DNA of 64,000 nucleotides from Psychroflexus montanilacus (lineage in GTDB: Bacteria; Bacteroidota; Bacteroidia; Flavobacteriales; Flavobacteriaceae), in NCBI RefSeq assembly GCF_020164535.1, contig NZ_JAIQZC010000001.1, positions 1,178,001 through 1,242,000 on the forward strand, written 5' to 3'. Under the pieces are notes generated by a model. That model did no database searches, was not told where the DNA came from, and worked only from the letters and a program-made list of their open reading frames with translations. The position numbers were made by a program, and so were the translations under genes. This document shows, piece after piece, positions 55,002 through 62,211 of the stretch (position 1 is its first letter; each line of letters begins with the position of its first letter).

Positions 55002-55535
55002 TTATAAATGGATTTGAATGCCTATTCCCAATAGGACAGTTTGAGATCCTTTATTTCTCTCATTTGAAGGGTTAATGGTATTTATATAATTTAAAGATGC
55101 TTCGTAAGAGATATTTTTGTTTACAAAAACAGCCAATCCACCAGATAAAGTAAATTCTCGAGAGTTATCTGAATTTATGGCATCAAATCCATAAGAACTT
55201 TCTACAAAAGGGTTAAGTATTTTATCTGATTCCAGTATATAATATCTGGCAAAAGGAGCTGTAAAATAGCGGTTGAACCTATTAGTGTTTGTCTCTCTTT
55301 CTGTTCTTGATCGAGTAAAATTTGCTCTAAGACCAAAAGCTAATCTATCCCAAAAAAAATAACCAACTCTTGGGGATAAATTAATATTGAAAGACCTGGA
55401 ATCACTTATATCGTTTGGTTTACTTTCAGAATATGCAAATGTTGCACTTCCACCAACTAACCAATTTCCTTTATTGATTTGAGCACTTAAAGAGAGTGAA
55501 AGCAATAATATTGAAAAGAAAAAAAAATGTTTCAT
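55002..55535 (-). CDS. Small outer-membrane beta-barrel protein, type A mosaic, unit 2
   Basis: A 177-residue protein with signal peptide (MKHFFFFSILLLSLSLSAQ). The N-terminus, ESDKILNPFVESSYGF and the end GIGIQIHL are type A. But the segment SPRVGYFFWDRLAFGLRANF is type B (other A copies read APNVGYFIIDQLALGTK), so the gene appears to be a recombinant of the two types. Confidence 0.85.
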   Translation of the reverse strand: MKHFFFFSILLLSLSLSAQINKGNWLVGGSATFAYSESKPNDISDSRSFNINLSPRVGYFFWDRLAFGLRANFTRSRTERETNTNRFNRYFTAPFARYYILESDKILNPFVESSYGFDAINSDNSREFTLSGGLAVFVNKNISYEASLNYINTINPSNERNKGSQTVLLGIGIQIHL

Positions 55536-55547
55536 AATGAGATGAGT

Positions 55548-56093
55548 TTATAGCTTTTCTAAATGTATTTGTAGCCCAAAACCTAAGAGCAAACTATGAC
55601 TTCCAACAAATTGATTTTTTGAATTGGAGTTGTTGTAACTAAGTGAAGTTTCTAAGGCAACACTGCTATTTAGGAAAATGGCTAAACCACCTTTAATTTC
55701 AAAACTTTCTGGACTACCCCTGTTACTTAAAAGGTCAATATTAATGTTATAAGCAGTTTCTACAAATACATTAATTTTTCTTTCTGCCTCTAGCAAATAA
55801 TACCGAGCAAATGGAGCTAGCATGATTCTCTCAGACTTACTTCTACCAGAATCTGATCTGCCCCTATTAAAAAAATAGTTAGGCCTGAGTCCAAAAGCCA
55901 ATTTATCCCAAAAGAAATACCCAATGTTTGGCGATAAGCTTAACCTAAAATTTCGACTATTGATTTCGTTATCATTTTCAGTATAAGAAAAAGCTGCACT
56001 TCCACCCACCAACCAATTGTTCTTGGTGATTTGGGCATTAAGACTTAAGGAAGCAACTAGTAGTATTAAGAAAAAAAGGTGTTTCATAATCAT
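55548..56093 (-). CDS. Small outer-membrane beta-barrel protein, type B, unit 2
   Basis: A 181-residue protein with signal peptide (MIMKHLFFLILLVASLSLNAQ), the conserved WLVGGSAAFSYTENDNEIN, SPNIGYFFWDKLAFGLRPNY and LLGFGLQIHLEKL. It is most similar to the B gene at 54444. The ending LEKL after IHL distinguishes all B types from A types. Confidence 0.85.
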   Translation of the reverse strand: MIMKHLFFLILLVASLSLNAQITKNNWLVGGSAAFSYTENDNEINSRNFRLSLSPNIGYFFWDKLAFGLRPNYFFNRGRSDSGRSKSERIMLAPFARYYLLEAERKINVFVETAYNINIDLLSNRGSPESFEIKGGLAIFLNSSVALETSLSYNNSNSKNQFVGSHSLLLGFGLQIHLEKL

Positions 56094-56105
56094 TGGTTTT
56101 TGTGT

Positions 56106-56639
56106 TTATAAATGGATTTGAATGCCTAAGCCTAGCATAAGACCCTGAGAACCTAGATTATTGTCAGCATTGTTTATTGTGGTATTTAAGTAATTTAGAG
56201 TAATTTCATAAGCAATGTTTTGATTCACAAACACTGCAAGTCCACCCCCTACAGTAAATTGTTCACTGTTCTCAGAATTAAGAATACTGAAGCGGTAAGA
56301 GCTTTCCGCAAAAGGATTTAACATCTTATCAGACTTTAAAATATAATACCTAACAAAAGGCGTGAGAAAAAGACTCTCAAAAGTGCCATCAAAATCATTT
56401 GATTCGAATCGATTCCTCAAATAATTCAACTTTGTTCCCAATGCCAATTGATCTATGATAAAATAACCGACATTTGGTGCAATATCAAAAGTAAAGGCCT
56501 TTGCAGGATTGATACTTCCAGGTTTACTTTCAGAGTAATCAAAACTAGCATTTCCGCCTACTAACCAATCTCCTTTATTGATTTGAGCACTTAAAGAGAG
56601 TGAAAGCAATAATATTGAAAAGAAAAAAAGATGTTTCAT
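56106..56639 (-). CDS. Small outer-membrane beta-barrel protein, type A, unit 1
   Basis: A 177-residue protein with signal peptide (MKHLFFFSILLLSLSLSAQ), then WLVGGNASFDYSESKPGSINPAK, APNVGYFIIDQLALGTKLNY, KSDKMLNPFAESSYRFS and LMLGLGIQIHL. Its mature part is closest to the A gene at 53896, and its signal peptide to the A gene at 55002, which fits shuffling within the array. Confidence 0.85.
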   Translation of the reverse strand: MKHLFFFSILLLSLSLSAQINKGDWLVGGNASFDYSESKPGSINPAKAFTFDIAPNVGYFIIDQLALGTKLNYLRNRFESNDFDGTFESLFLTPFVRYYILKSDKMLNPFAESSYRFSILNSENSEQFTVGGGLAVFVNQNIAYEITLNYLNTTINNADNNLGSQGLMLGLGIQIHL

Positions 56640-56651
56640 AATGAGATGAGT

Positions 56652-57176
56652 TTATAGTTTTTCTAGATGTATTTGTAGTCCAAAACCTAAAAGTATACGA
56701 CGACTTCCAACAAACTGACTTTTAGAGTTTCTGTCAACATAACTCACTGCAATTTCAAAGGCAACACTGCTGTTTAAGAATAAAGCTAAACCTCCTTTAA
56801 TAGAATATTGTTCAGAATTATTATTACTAATTAGATTATAGCCATACGAAGCTTCAACAAAAAAATTACTAATACTTTCTACAGCACTTATATAATATCT
56901 AGCAAAAGGTGATAAAAACAAAATTTCTGAGGAACCAGAAGTGTTAAGATTCGAATTTCTAATATATTCACCTTTACTACCTACAGCTATTCTATCCCAA
57001 AAAAAGTAACCGAAATTTGGAGATAAATCAAAGTTAAATTGTTCAGATTCTGAACCCGACTTTTGCTTTACATATGAAAAAGCTGCACTTCCACCCACCA
57101 GCCAATTGTTTTTGGTGATTTGGGCATTGAGGCTTAAGGAAGCAACTAATGCGATTAAGAAAAAAAGGTGTTTCAT
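56652..57176 (-). CDS. Small outer-membrane beta-barrel protein, type B, unit 1 (promoter-proximal)
   Basis: A 174-residue protein with signal peptide (MKHLFFLIALVASLSLNAQ), WLVGGSAAFSYVKQKSGSESE, SPNFGYFFWDRIAVGSKGEY, AVESISNFFVEASYGYN and LLGFGLQIHLEKL. It is the first gene of the array and the most diverged B copy. It lacks the extra two codons at the start seen in the other B genes. A leader of about 117 nt separates it from the predicted start site. Confidence 0.85.
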   Translation of the reverse strand: MKHLFFLIALVASLSLNAQITKNNWLVGGSAAFSYVKQKSGSESEQFNFDLSPNFGYFFWDRIAVGSKGEYIRNSNLNTSGSSEILFLSPFARYYISAVESISNFFVEASYGYNLISNNNSEQYSIKGGLALFLNSSVAFEIAVSYVDRNSKSQFVGSRRILLGFGLQIHLEKL

Positions 57177-57299
57177 AACTCTAGTTATTTAAAAGATTGG
57201 TTTTTTTAATGCTTAGCAAATCCTGTTATGTCAATCAATTTGGATTATTACATTTATATCCGGTTTTGCTTATACTAAGCTGATACTTGTAACAGATGA

Positions 57300-57307
57300 T
57301 AAAGATA
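57300..57307 (-). promoter_or_regulatory. -7-like element of the barrel array
   Basis: On the minus strand TATCTTTA (7 of 8 to TAnnTTTG). It lies at exactly the same distance from the operator as the TATATTTG element of the kinase operon (29 bp from first base to operator first base in both loci), although the surrounding sequence is not conserved. Confidence 0.6.
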
Positions 57308-57328
57308 TTATTAATATTTCTTTCACAA

Positions 57329-57367
57329 TTACGGTTCGACCGTACTTATGTTAAGGGGAAACCGTAC
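57329..57367. promoter_or_regulatory. Tandem inverted-repeat operator, copy 2
   Basis: TTACGGTTCGACCGTAC (57329-57345) is identical to the first site of copy 1. The second site, TTAAGGGGAAACCGTAC (57351-57367), keeps the right arm but has a damaged left arm. Spacing is again 22 bp. It is placed to serve the barrel array on the minus strand. Confidence 0.7.
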
Positions 57368-57507
57368 ATTTTTATCTTGAATTTTGTAAAAGAATTTCGT
57401 GTCAACTCAATTTTAATGGAACATTAGGTGGCATTTATAGTTAAAACATCTCTCTTTTTAACTAATATTCTAGTGGAAAAAGTGTGTTTTGAAAGCTGAT
57501 TTTTGAA

Positions 57508-57591
57508 ATGAATGGATTTTCTTATTTATCGACAACTAACTTAATTATCTATTCATTTTTATTGTTTGCAAACGACTACAAACGTTTGTAA
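57508..57591 (+). CDS. Possible 27-residue leader peptide before ssb copy 2
   Basis: MNGFSYLSTTNLIIYSFLLF then ANDYKRL, the same length as the frame at 53071 with four substitutions and no frameshift. Confidence 0.3.
   Translation: MNGFSYLSTTNLIIYSFLLFANDYKRL
57577..57590. promoter_or_regulatory. 14 bp palindrome upstream of ssb copy 2
   Basis: TACAAACGTTTGTA, identical to 53140-53153. Two of the three phased AAACG repeats are kept (57570 and 57580); the third reads AAGCG. The -7-like CATCTTTG follows at 57647-57654. Confidence 0.55.
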
Positions 57592-57730
57592 GCGTAAGTA
57601 AAAGAAAGTAACTGGATAACAGACGACTACAACAAAACTCCTGTCGCATCTTTGCCTTGTCGATGGAAAGTAACCTCGATCTGGTTTGGATAATCCGAGT
57701 CAGTTTTAGAATCATTTAAATTTTATTGTT

Positions 57731-58066
57731 ATGAGTACTTTAAAAAATCACGTACAGTTAATGGGCCACTTAGGCCAGGATCCGGAAGTTGTTAATCTAG
57801 ACTCTGGAAAGAAATTAGTTAAATTCTCACTCGCTACTAATGAATTCTATTACGATAACAGCGGAGAAAAAATTACCAACACCTACTGGCACAATATCGT
57901 CGCCTGGGGCAAGACCGCCAGCTTTATAGAAACTTACGTCAAGAAAGGACAGGAAGTCTTATTGAGGGGTAAACTTGCTCCACGCTCTTACGAAACCAAA
58001 GACGGCGAAAAACGCTACATCACCGAAGTCAATTGTTCGGAGATTGTACCTACAAGCCAGAAATAG
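57731..58066 (+). CDS. ssb: Single-stranded DNA-binding protein, copy 2
   Basis: A 111-residue OB-fold SSB, differing from copy 1 only at I36L, S41F and V50I by my count. It likewise lacks the acidic C-terminal tail. The second half of the gene is nearly identical at the DNA level to copy 1 while the first part differs more, consistent with recent gene conversion. Divergent from the barrel array. Confidence 0.95.
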   Translation: MSTLKNHVQLMGHLGQDPEVVNLDSGKKLVKFSLATNEFYYDNSGEKITNTYWHNIVAWGKTASFIETYVKKGQEVLLRGKLAPRSYETKDGEKRYITEVNCSEIVPTSQK

Positions 58067-58116
58067 GCAACAGTCAAATTCCTCGTTCTAACTCCCTCCA
58101 GGGGGGAATAACTTTT

Positions 58117-58149
58117 ACTCCTGCTCTACAATTAGAGCAGGAGTTTTTT
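58117..58149 (+). terminator. Terminator of ssb copy 2
   Basis: A perfect 11 bp stem (58117-58127 with 58134-58144), 6 nt loop, then a T run to 58149. The equivalent place after copy 1 lacks it. Confidence 0.88.
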
Positions 58150-58168
58150 AATTTTCGTCATTTGGGGG

Positions 58169-58186
58169 TCTCGATAGCCATCGGGA
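58169..58186. repeat. Interspersed palindrome after ssb copy 2
   Basis: TCTCGATAGCCATCGGGA, a slightly degraded copy of the palindrome at 53686 and 61122, about 100 bp after the ssb stop. Confidence 0.7.
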
Positions 58187-58415
58187 AGGGATGGGATTTG
58201 GGAGATTAGCAGAGGCTTTTTTTATTTTTCCCACAAGGCAAGTAGTGTAGATTAAAATTTCAGCCTATCGTAACTATTGTACTATGATGTTATCTTTTTA
58301 CTTTAAGATTTTACTTTGAATTTATTAATATTATATTAAAATTGGGATATACTAAGAAATTTTTTTACACTCAAGCTTTATCTTTAGTAATCTACTATAT
58401 TTTAATAAAAACATT

Positions 58416-60899
58416 ATGAAAATCCTATCACTCCTCACCTTGCTCTTACTTTATACAAATCTGTTTAGTAATGTATCTGATATAAAATCCACAGACAAAG
58501 AAGTTTCTATAAAAGCTTATGTCATTGATCGCGAGACAAAAAAACCTGTACCCTATGTTGAAATTGGTTTTTTGAATTTAGAGAAAGGAGTTATAAGTGA
58601 CAGAAATGGCTTATTTGAATTAAAAGTTAAAAAATCCGATCTCGACGAAAATGACTTTCTTTTATTTAAATCCGCTGGATATTTTCCAGTTAAAATGAAG
58701 CTCTCTTTAGTCAAAGAGCATTTTTCTAAACATCAGTTTTTATTTTTAACAAAAGAAGATAAGAATAATTCCAGGTTTGAGTTTGAGTCTACTCAAAAAG
58801 TATATGATACAAAAAGTCCAGACATTGTTGATTATCCAAGATTTTGGACAACAAATTCTACAAATGGCAAAGAGATTGTGACCTCACTAGCTAGTTTAGA
58901 AATGAACACAAGGAAGCCCCTAATGTATTATTTAGATTTTAAAAATGCAGATAGTTTAAAGGTAAAACTCAAATTTTACGATGGTTTAAGTGAAGAACGC
59001 TTTCAAACTAACGACTACAAAGAAGTGTATCAGACCATTAAAGCATCGGGCTGGCAAATTATTGAATTGGACTCCGTAAAATTAAATTCCTTTGAGGACT
59101 TGCACATAGGAATACAAGCAGTAGATTCTTTTGATAAAGATTTTATATTAAAAATAGGCCTATCAGAAGATTTTGTTGGATTTCAAAAAGTAGCTGCTCA
59201 TGCTAAACTTGATGAACTCCCTTTTTTTGGGGTAGGTTTTAAAGTCCTACCACAACTTAAATTTGATTTATACAAAGAGCCTGTAGAAGATAAAAACGAA
59301 AAAAGGATTTCTGGAATTGTCACAAGAGACGGCAAGCCGCTCAACAAAGCGACTATTAGAGTAAACAACTCTTTAGATGAGGTACAATCAAATTCTGATG
59401 GTTCCTTCAGTATCAAAGCTGATAGGGAAGACAACCTAGTTTTTAGTCATTTTTCTGCACCAAATAAAGAAGTTACCATAACAGATGAAGGGTTTTTACA
59501 AGTTGAAATGTCCAGACGTTATATTGACCTTGATACGGTAAAAATTTCTAAGAAAAAACAAATCGATAATTTGTCGTTCCCAGAGATAGACACACCTATT
59601 GGTAAAATAAAAAAGAGAACGTCTGGCTATGCTAATTATACAAAAACTATCGATGAACTCAATAGAGCGGCACTAACCTTTAGTGAACTTATCCAAGGTA
59701 GGTTTCCTGGTCTAGGAACAGCTGGTACTAGAGGTGGTTTTCCTTCTATAAATGCACCTTTAGGAGGTGCATTAGTAGTTGTAGATGGAGTTCCCGATCC
59801 ACTAGATGGTAGCATGTTAGATGTTAATAATGTGGAGAGTGTTACAGTAATACCTGGTTTAGCAGGAACAGCTAGATATGGAACTTTAGGTCGATACGGA
59901 GTAATATTAGTTACAACAAAAGTTGGAAGTTATGCGGACAAAGCAAGTGATAGAAAGCAAATTGAAGATTTGATCTTTAATAAAACGTATACTCAAGACA
60001 ATTCGAGAGCATTAAAATTGGATGATTTACAGATCTTCGATTTCAATTCATCCTCAAATGAGGAGTTAGCCATCGGAAAATATACTAAACAAAATGTACC
60101 GTTCTTCATTGAAAGCTTTAAGTATTATTATGACAAAGGAGAGAAAGAGTTAGCGATCAATGCTCTTGATACCCTTGAAAGTTTGTTGGAGACTAATGTA
60201 AAAGCTTTGAAATCCTTGGCTTTTACTTATGAAGAATATAATCTTTTTGACAAAGCGTTTCGAATACGTAAAAAAATAGGATCGCTTCAGCCTTACTCCA
60301 TACAGAGTTATTTAGACCTTGCTCAAAGTTACACAAATTCGAAAAAATATAATAAGGCTTCAGAAATTTACACAAGTATCATTGAAAATAAAATACCAGG
60401 GTTAACTCTAGATGAATCTTCTGTTGAATTAGCTGAAATTAAATTAAAACATCTATTGACAAAGCATAAAATGAATTTGAACCTTAAGCATATTGATGAA
60501 ATATATTACAGGGTAGCTCAAACTTTTGATGTATTTGTAGTGATAGATTGGAATGATGTTAATTCGTCCTTCGACATTCAATACATCAATTCAAAAAATA
60601 AATATCTTAGTTCTTCACATAATGTAGTATCAGATTTTGATCGATTGAATTTTGAAAATGAAACAGGATATCATACTGAATTCTTTATATTACGAAATCA
60701 ATCTGATGTGGATGATATGAAGATATCTTTAAAAGGATATGAAGAAAATTCGTCAATTTACAATCCAAGTTATGTAAGGTTTACGATCTACAGAAATTAC
60801 GGTTCAAAAGATGAAAGTAGAGAGTATAAAGTTATCAACCTAAACCAGTTAAATCGCCAAAGTATAGATATTGCTTCTTTTGTAGGAGATCAACTATAA
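58416..60899 (+). CDS. Chimeric protein: two regulatory-like domains, isolated SusC plug, TPR, C-terminal beta domain
   Basis: An 827-residue protein with a signal peptide (MKILSLLTLLLLYTNLFSNV). Residues about 30-105 are a carboxypeptidase-regulatory-like domain (KAYVIDRETKKPVPYVEIGF). A beta-rich part follows. Residues about 295-365 are a second regulatory-like domain (ISGIVTRDGKPLNKATIRV). Residues about 425-510 form a SusC-type plug (LIQGRFPGLGTAGTRGGF, GALVVVDGVPDPLDG, TARYGTLGRYGVILVTTK), but no barrel follows. Instead residues 550-670 are TPR-like helices (EKELAINALDTLESLLE, SYLDLAQSYTNSKKYNKASEIY), and the last 130 residues resemble a DUF2135-type domain (VFVVIDWNDVNSSFDIQYIN). It probably works at the outer membrane or periplasm as a non-transporting plug-containing scaffold. 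Confidence 0.7.
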   Translation: MKILSLLTLLLLYTNLFSNVSDIKSTDKEVSIKAYVIDRETKKPVPYVEIGFLNLEKGVISDRNGLFELKVKKSDLDENDFLLFKSAGYFPVKMKLSLVKEHFSKHQFLFLTKEDKNNSRFEFESTQKVYDTKSPDIVDYPRFWTTNSTNGKEIVTSLASLEMNTRKPLMYYLDFKNADSLKVKLKFYDGLSEERFQTNDYKEVYQTIKASGWQIIELDSVKLNSFEDLHIGIQAVDSFDKDFILKIGLSEDFVGFQKVAAHAKLDELPFFGVGFKVLPQLKFDLYKEPVEDKNEKRISGIVTRDGKPLNKATIRVNNSLDEVQSNSDGSFSIKADREDNLVFSHFSAPNKEVTITDEGFLQVEMSRRYIDLDTVKISKKKQIDNLSFPEIDTPIGKIKKRTSGYANYTKTIDELNRAALTFSELIQGRFPGLGTAGTRGGFPSINAPLGGALVVVDGVPDPLDGSMLDVNNVESVTVIPGLAGTARYGTLGRYGVILVTTKVGSYADKASDRKQIEDLIFNKTYTQDNSRALKLDDLQIFDFNSSSNEELAIGKYTKQNVPFFIESFKYYYDKGEKELAINALDTLESLLETNVKALKSLAFTYEEYNLFDKAFRIRKKIGSLQPYSIQSYLDLAQSYTNSKKYNKASEIYTSIIENKIPGLTLDESSVELAEIKLKHLLTKHKMNLNLKHIDEIYYRVAQTFDVFVVIDWNDVNSSFDIQYINSKNKYLSSSHNVVSDFDRLNFENETGYHTEFFILRNQSDVDDMKISLKGYEENSSIYNPSYVRFTIYRNYGSKDESREYKVINLNQLNRQSIDIASFVGDQL

Positions 60900-61027
60900 A
60901 ATCATTATCATTTTAAAGTTAGGCTTTTCGATTTGAAAAAGATTTGAGAATAGCCAGGTGAAATATATCAACTACAGCTTAAGAAAGTAACCTTTTAAAG
61001 GTTCTCCTTAGTTTGCATAATCAAATT

Positions 61028-61087
61028 AGAAAAGGCTACATCACCGAAATCAATTGTTCGGAGATTGAAACGACGTCGAAGAAGTAA
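61028..61087 (+). pseudogene. Relic of a third ssb, 3' end only
   Basis: The frame reads RKGYITEINCSEIETTSKK then stop, aligning to the end of ssb, EKRYITEVNCSEIVPTSQK, with high DNA identity in the stretch ctacatcaccgaa to ttcggagattg. The upstream part of ssb is absent. The differing ending suggests it came from a third, non-identical ssb copy. Confidence 0.8.
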
Positions 61088-61121
61088 AAAAGCCAAAAGC
61101 ATCCCTCTAACTCCCTCCCAA

Positions 61122-61139
61122 TCCCGATAGCCATCGGGA
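61122..61139. repeat. Interspersed palindrome after the ssb relic
   Basis: TCCCGATAGCCATCGGGA, arms TCCCGAT and ATCGGGA, 34 bp after the relic's stop codon. Confidence 0.75.
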
Positions 61140-61226
61140 GGGAGAAATGGTCTCCCCCTAGCCCCCTCCAAAAGAAGAGGAACTTTTTACTCTTCCTATA
61201 AATAGTTCCCTTCCCTTTGAGAAGGG

Positions 61227-62171
61227 CTAGGGATGGGCTATTTTCTTAATCTTATCCACAATCGTCTGAGCGAGTTTAATATGACTTTCAAACGTCCAGC
61301 CGGCCACATGCGGACTCAAGAGCACATTATCGGCTTTCATAAGATATTGAAAAGCTTCTGGCAGTTGATGGTCTGCAGAAAATAAATCTTCAAAGGAAGT
61401 TTTTTCGTATTCCAACACATCTAAACCTGCGCCAAGGATTTTACCCGATTTTAATCCGTTGACCAAATCTTCTGTGACTACGCTTTTACCTCTGGCAGTA
61501 TTGAGTAACCAAAAAGGCTTGCTTACAGAATTGATAAATTCTGTATTGATCATGCCGAGCGTTTCAGATGTTTGTGGCGTATGTAGGCTAATAACATCTG
61601 CTTTGGACTTCAACTCATCTAAACTCAATTGACTGGCGTTCTCATCCCCAAGGTTTTCTAAAATATCGTAGCACAAGACTTCACAGTCAAAGCCACTCAG
61701 TTTTCTGGCCATGGCTTTTCCGGTGTTTCCGTAGCCTATCAAGCCAATGGTTTTACCTTCCAGCTCGAACCCACGATTAGCTTCTCGTCTCCACTGTCCG
61801 TTCACGACCTCGTTATGCGCTGTTCTTAATTTGTTGAATAAGCTTAAAAGCATCCCCAACGCATGCTCAGACACTGCATTGCGGTTACCTTCCGGAGCAT
61901 TGTATAGCTGAATACCTTTTTGCTCCGCGTAATTCACGTCTATATTTTCCAGCCCAGCCCCTACGCGTCCAATAAACTTCAAGTTGGTCGCTTTATCCAG
62001 AAATGCATTATCAATGGTGAATCGACTACGGATGATGAGGCCATCAAACTCATGAATTTTGGCTTCTACCTCAGCTTTACTACTCGTGAAATCTTCAGTG
62101 TTATCGAAACCCAATCTGGTCAATTCCTGAATCATTAGTGGATGATTGCTATCTAGGTGTAATATCTTCAT
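61227..62171 (-). CDS. D-2-hydroxyacid dehydrogenase (3-phosphoglycerate dehydrogenase-like)
   Basis: A 314-residue NAD-dependent dehydrogenase. The NAD-binding motif is GLIGYGNTGKAMARKL, and the catalytic triad is visible as Arg in LLNTARGKSVV, Glu in LDVLEYEKT and His in LLSPHVAGWT. It lacks the ACT/regulatory domain of longer SerA proteins. The first step of serine synthesis is the likely role, but other 2-hydroxyacids are possible. Separated by 40 bp from the thioesterase gene. Confidence 0.9.
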   Translation of the reverse strand: MKILHLDSNHPLMIQELTRLGFDNTEDFTSSKAEVEAKIHEFDGLIIRSRFTIDNAFLDKATNLKFIGRVGAGLENIDVNYAEQKGIQLYNAPEGNRNAVSEHALGMLLSLFNKLRTAHNEVVNGQWRREANRGFELEGKTIGLIGYGNTGKAMARKLSGFDCEVLCYDILENLGDENASQLSLDELKSKADVISLHTPQTSETLGMINTEFINSVSKPFWLLNTARGKSVVTEDLVNGLKSGKILGAGLDVLEYEKTSFEDLFSADHQLPEAFQYLMKADNVLLSPHVAGWTFESHIKLAQTIVDKIKKIAHP

Positions 62172-62211
62172 AGGACTTAAGTTTTAAGCTGAATATCGCT
62201 AAAGTATAAAG

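Larger units (their letters stand above)
53896..57176 (-). repeat. Tandem array of three A-B barrel-gene units
   Basis: Six barrel genes alternate in two types. B-type genes start at 57176, 56093 and 54989; A-type genes start at 56639, 55535 and 54432, so the unit length is about 1,083-1,104 bp. Spacers recur too: the stretch around aatcattggtttt with tgtttataaatgg recurs at the B-to-A junctions, and ataatgagatgagttta occurs between A and B at two junctions. The array lies between the two ssb repeats. Confidence 0.9.
57177..57730. other. Control region between the barrel array and ssb copy 2
   Basis: This 554 bp region has the array leader (57177-57299), a -7-like element, the second tandem operator, the conserved leader with its 27-codon frame, and the ssb promoter elements. 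The part right of 57329 repeats 52892-53293; the part left of it does not. Confidence 0.75.
57329..58066 (+). repeat. Direct repeat block, copy 2 (operator, leader, ssb)
   Basis: Second copy of the 738 bp block at 52892-53629. Recombination between the two would delete the barrel array and one ssb. Confidence 0.9.
58067..58415. other. Gap between ssb copy 2 and the plug/TPR gene
   Basis: Contains the ssb terminator, an interspersed palindrome (58169-58186) and then about 190 bp of very AT-rich sequence that presumably holds the promoter of the next gene. I see no confident promoter there. Confidence 0.6.
60900..61226. other. Gap with ssb relic and interspersed repeats
   Basis: Contains a short palindrome (AACCTTT, T, AAAGGTT at 60989-61003), the ssb relic (61028-61087), the palindrome at 61122-61139 and a pyrimidine-rich stretch running into the end of the dehydrogenase gene. 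No gene is seen. Confidence 0.65.

Noticed and set aside
52892-58066. Composite transposon bounded by the ssb repeats
   Set aside because: No transposase, no terminal inverted repeats and no target-site duplication are visible; simple duplication and homologous recombination explain the repeats.
53686-61139. CRISPR array suggested by repeated palindromes
   Set aside because: The three palindromes are kilobases apart with genes between them, and no cas genes are present.
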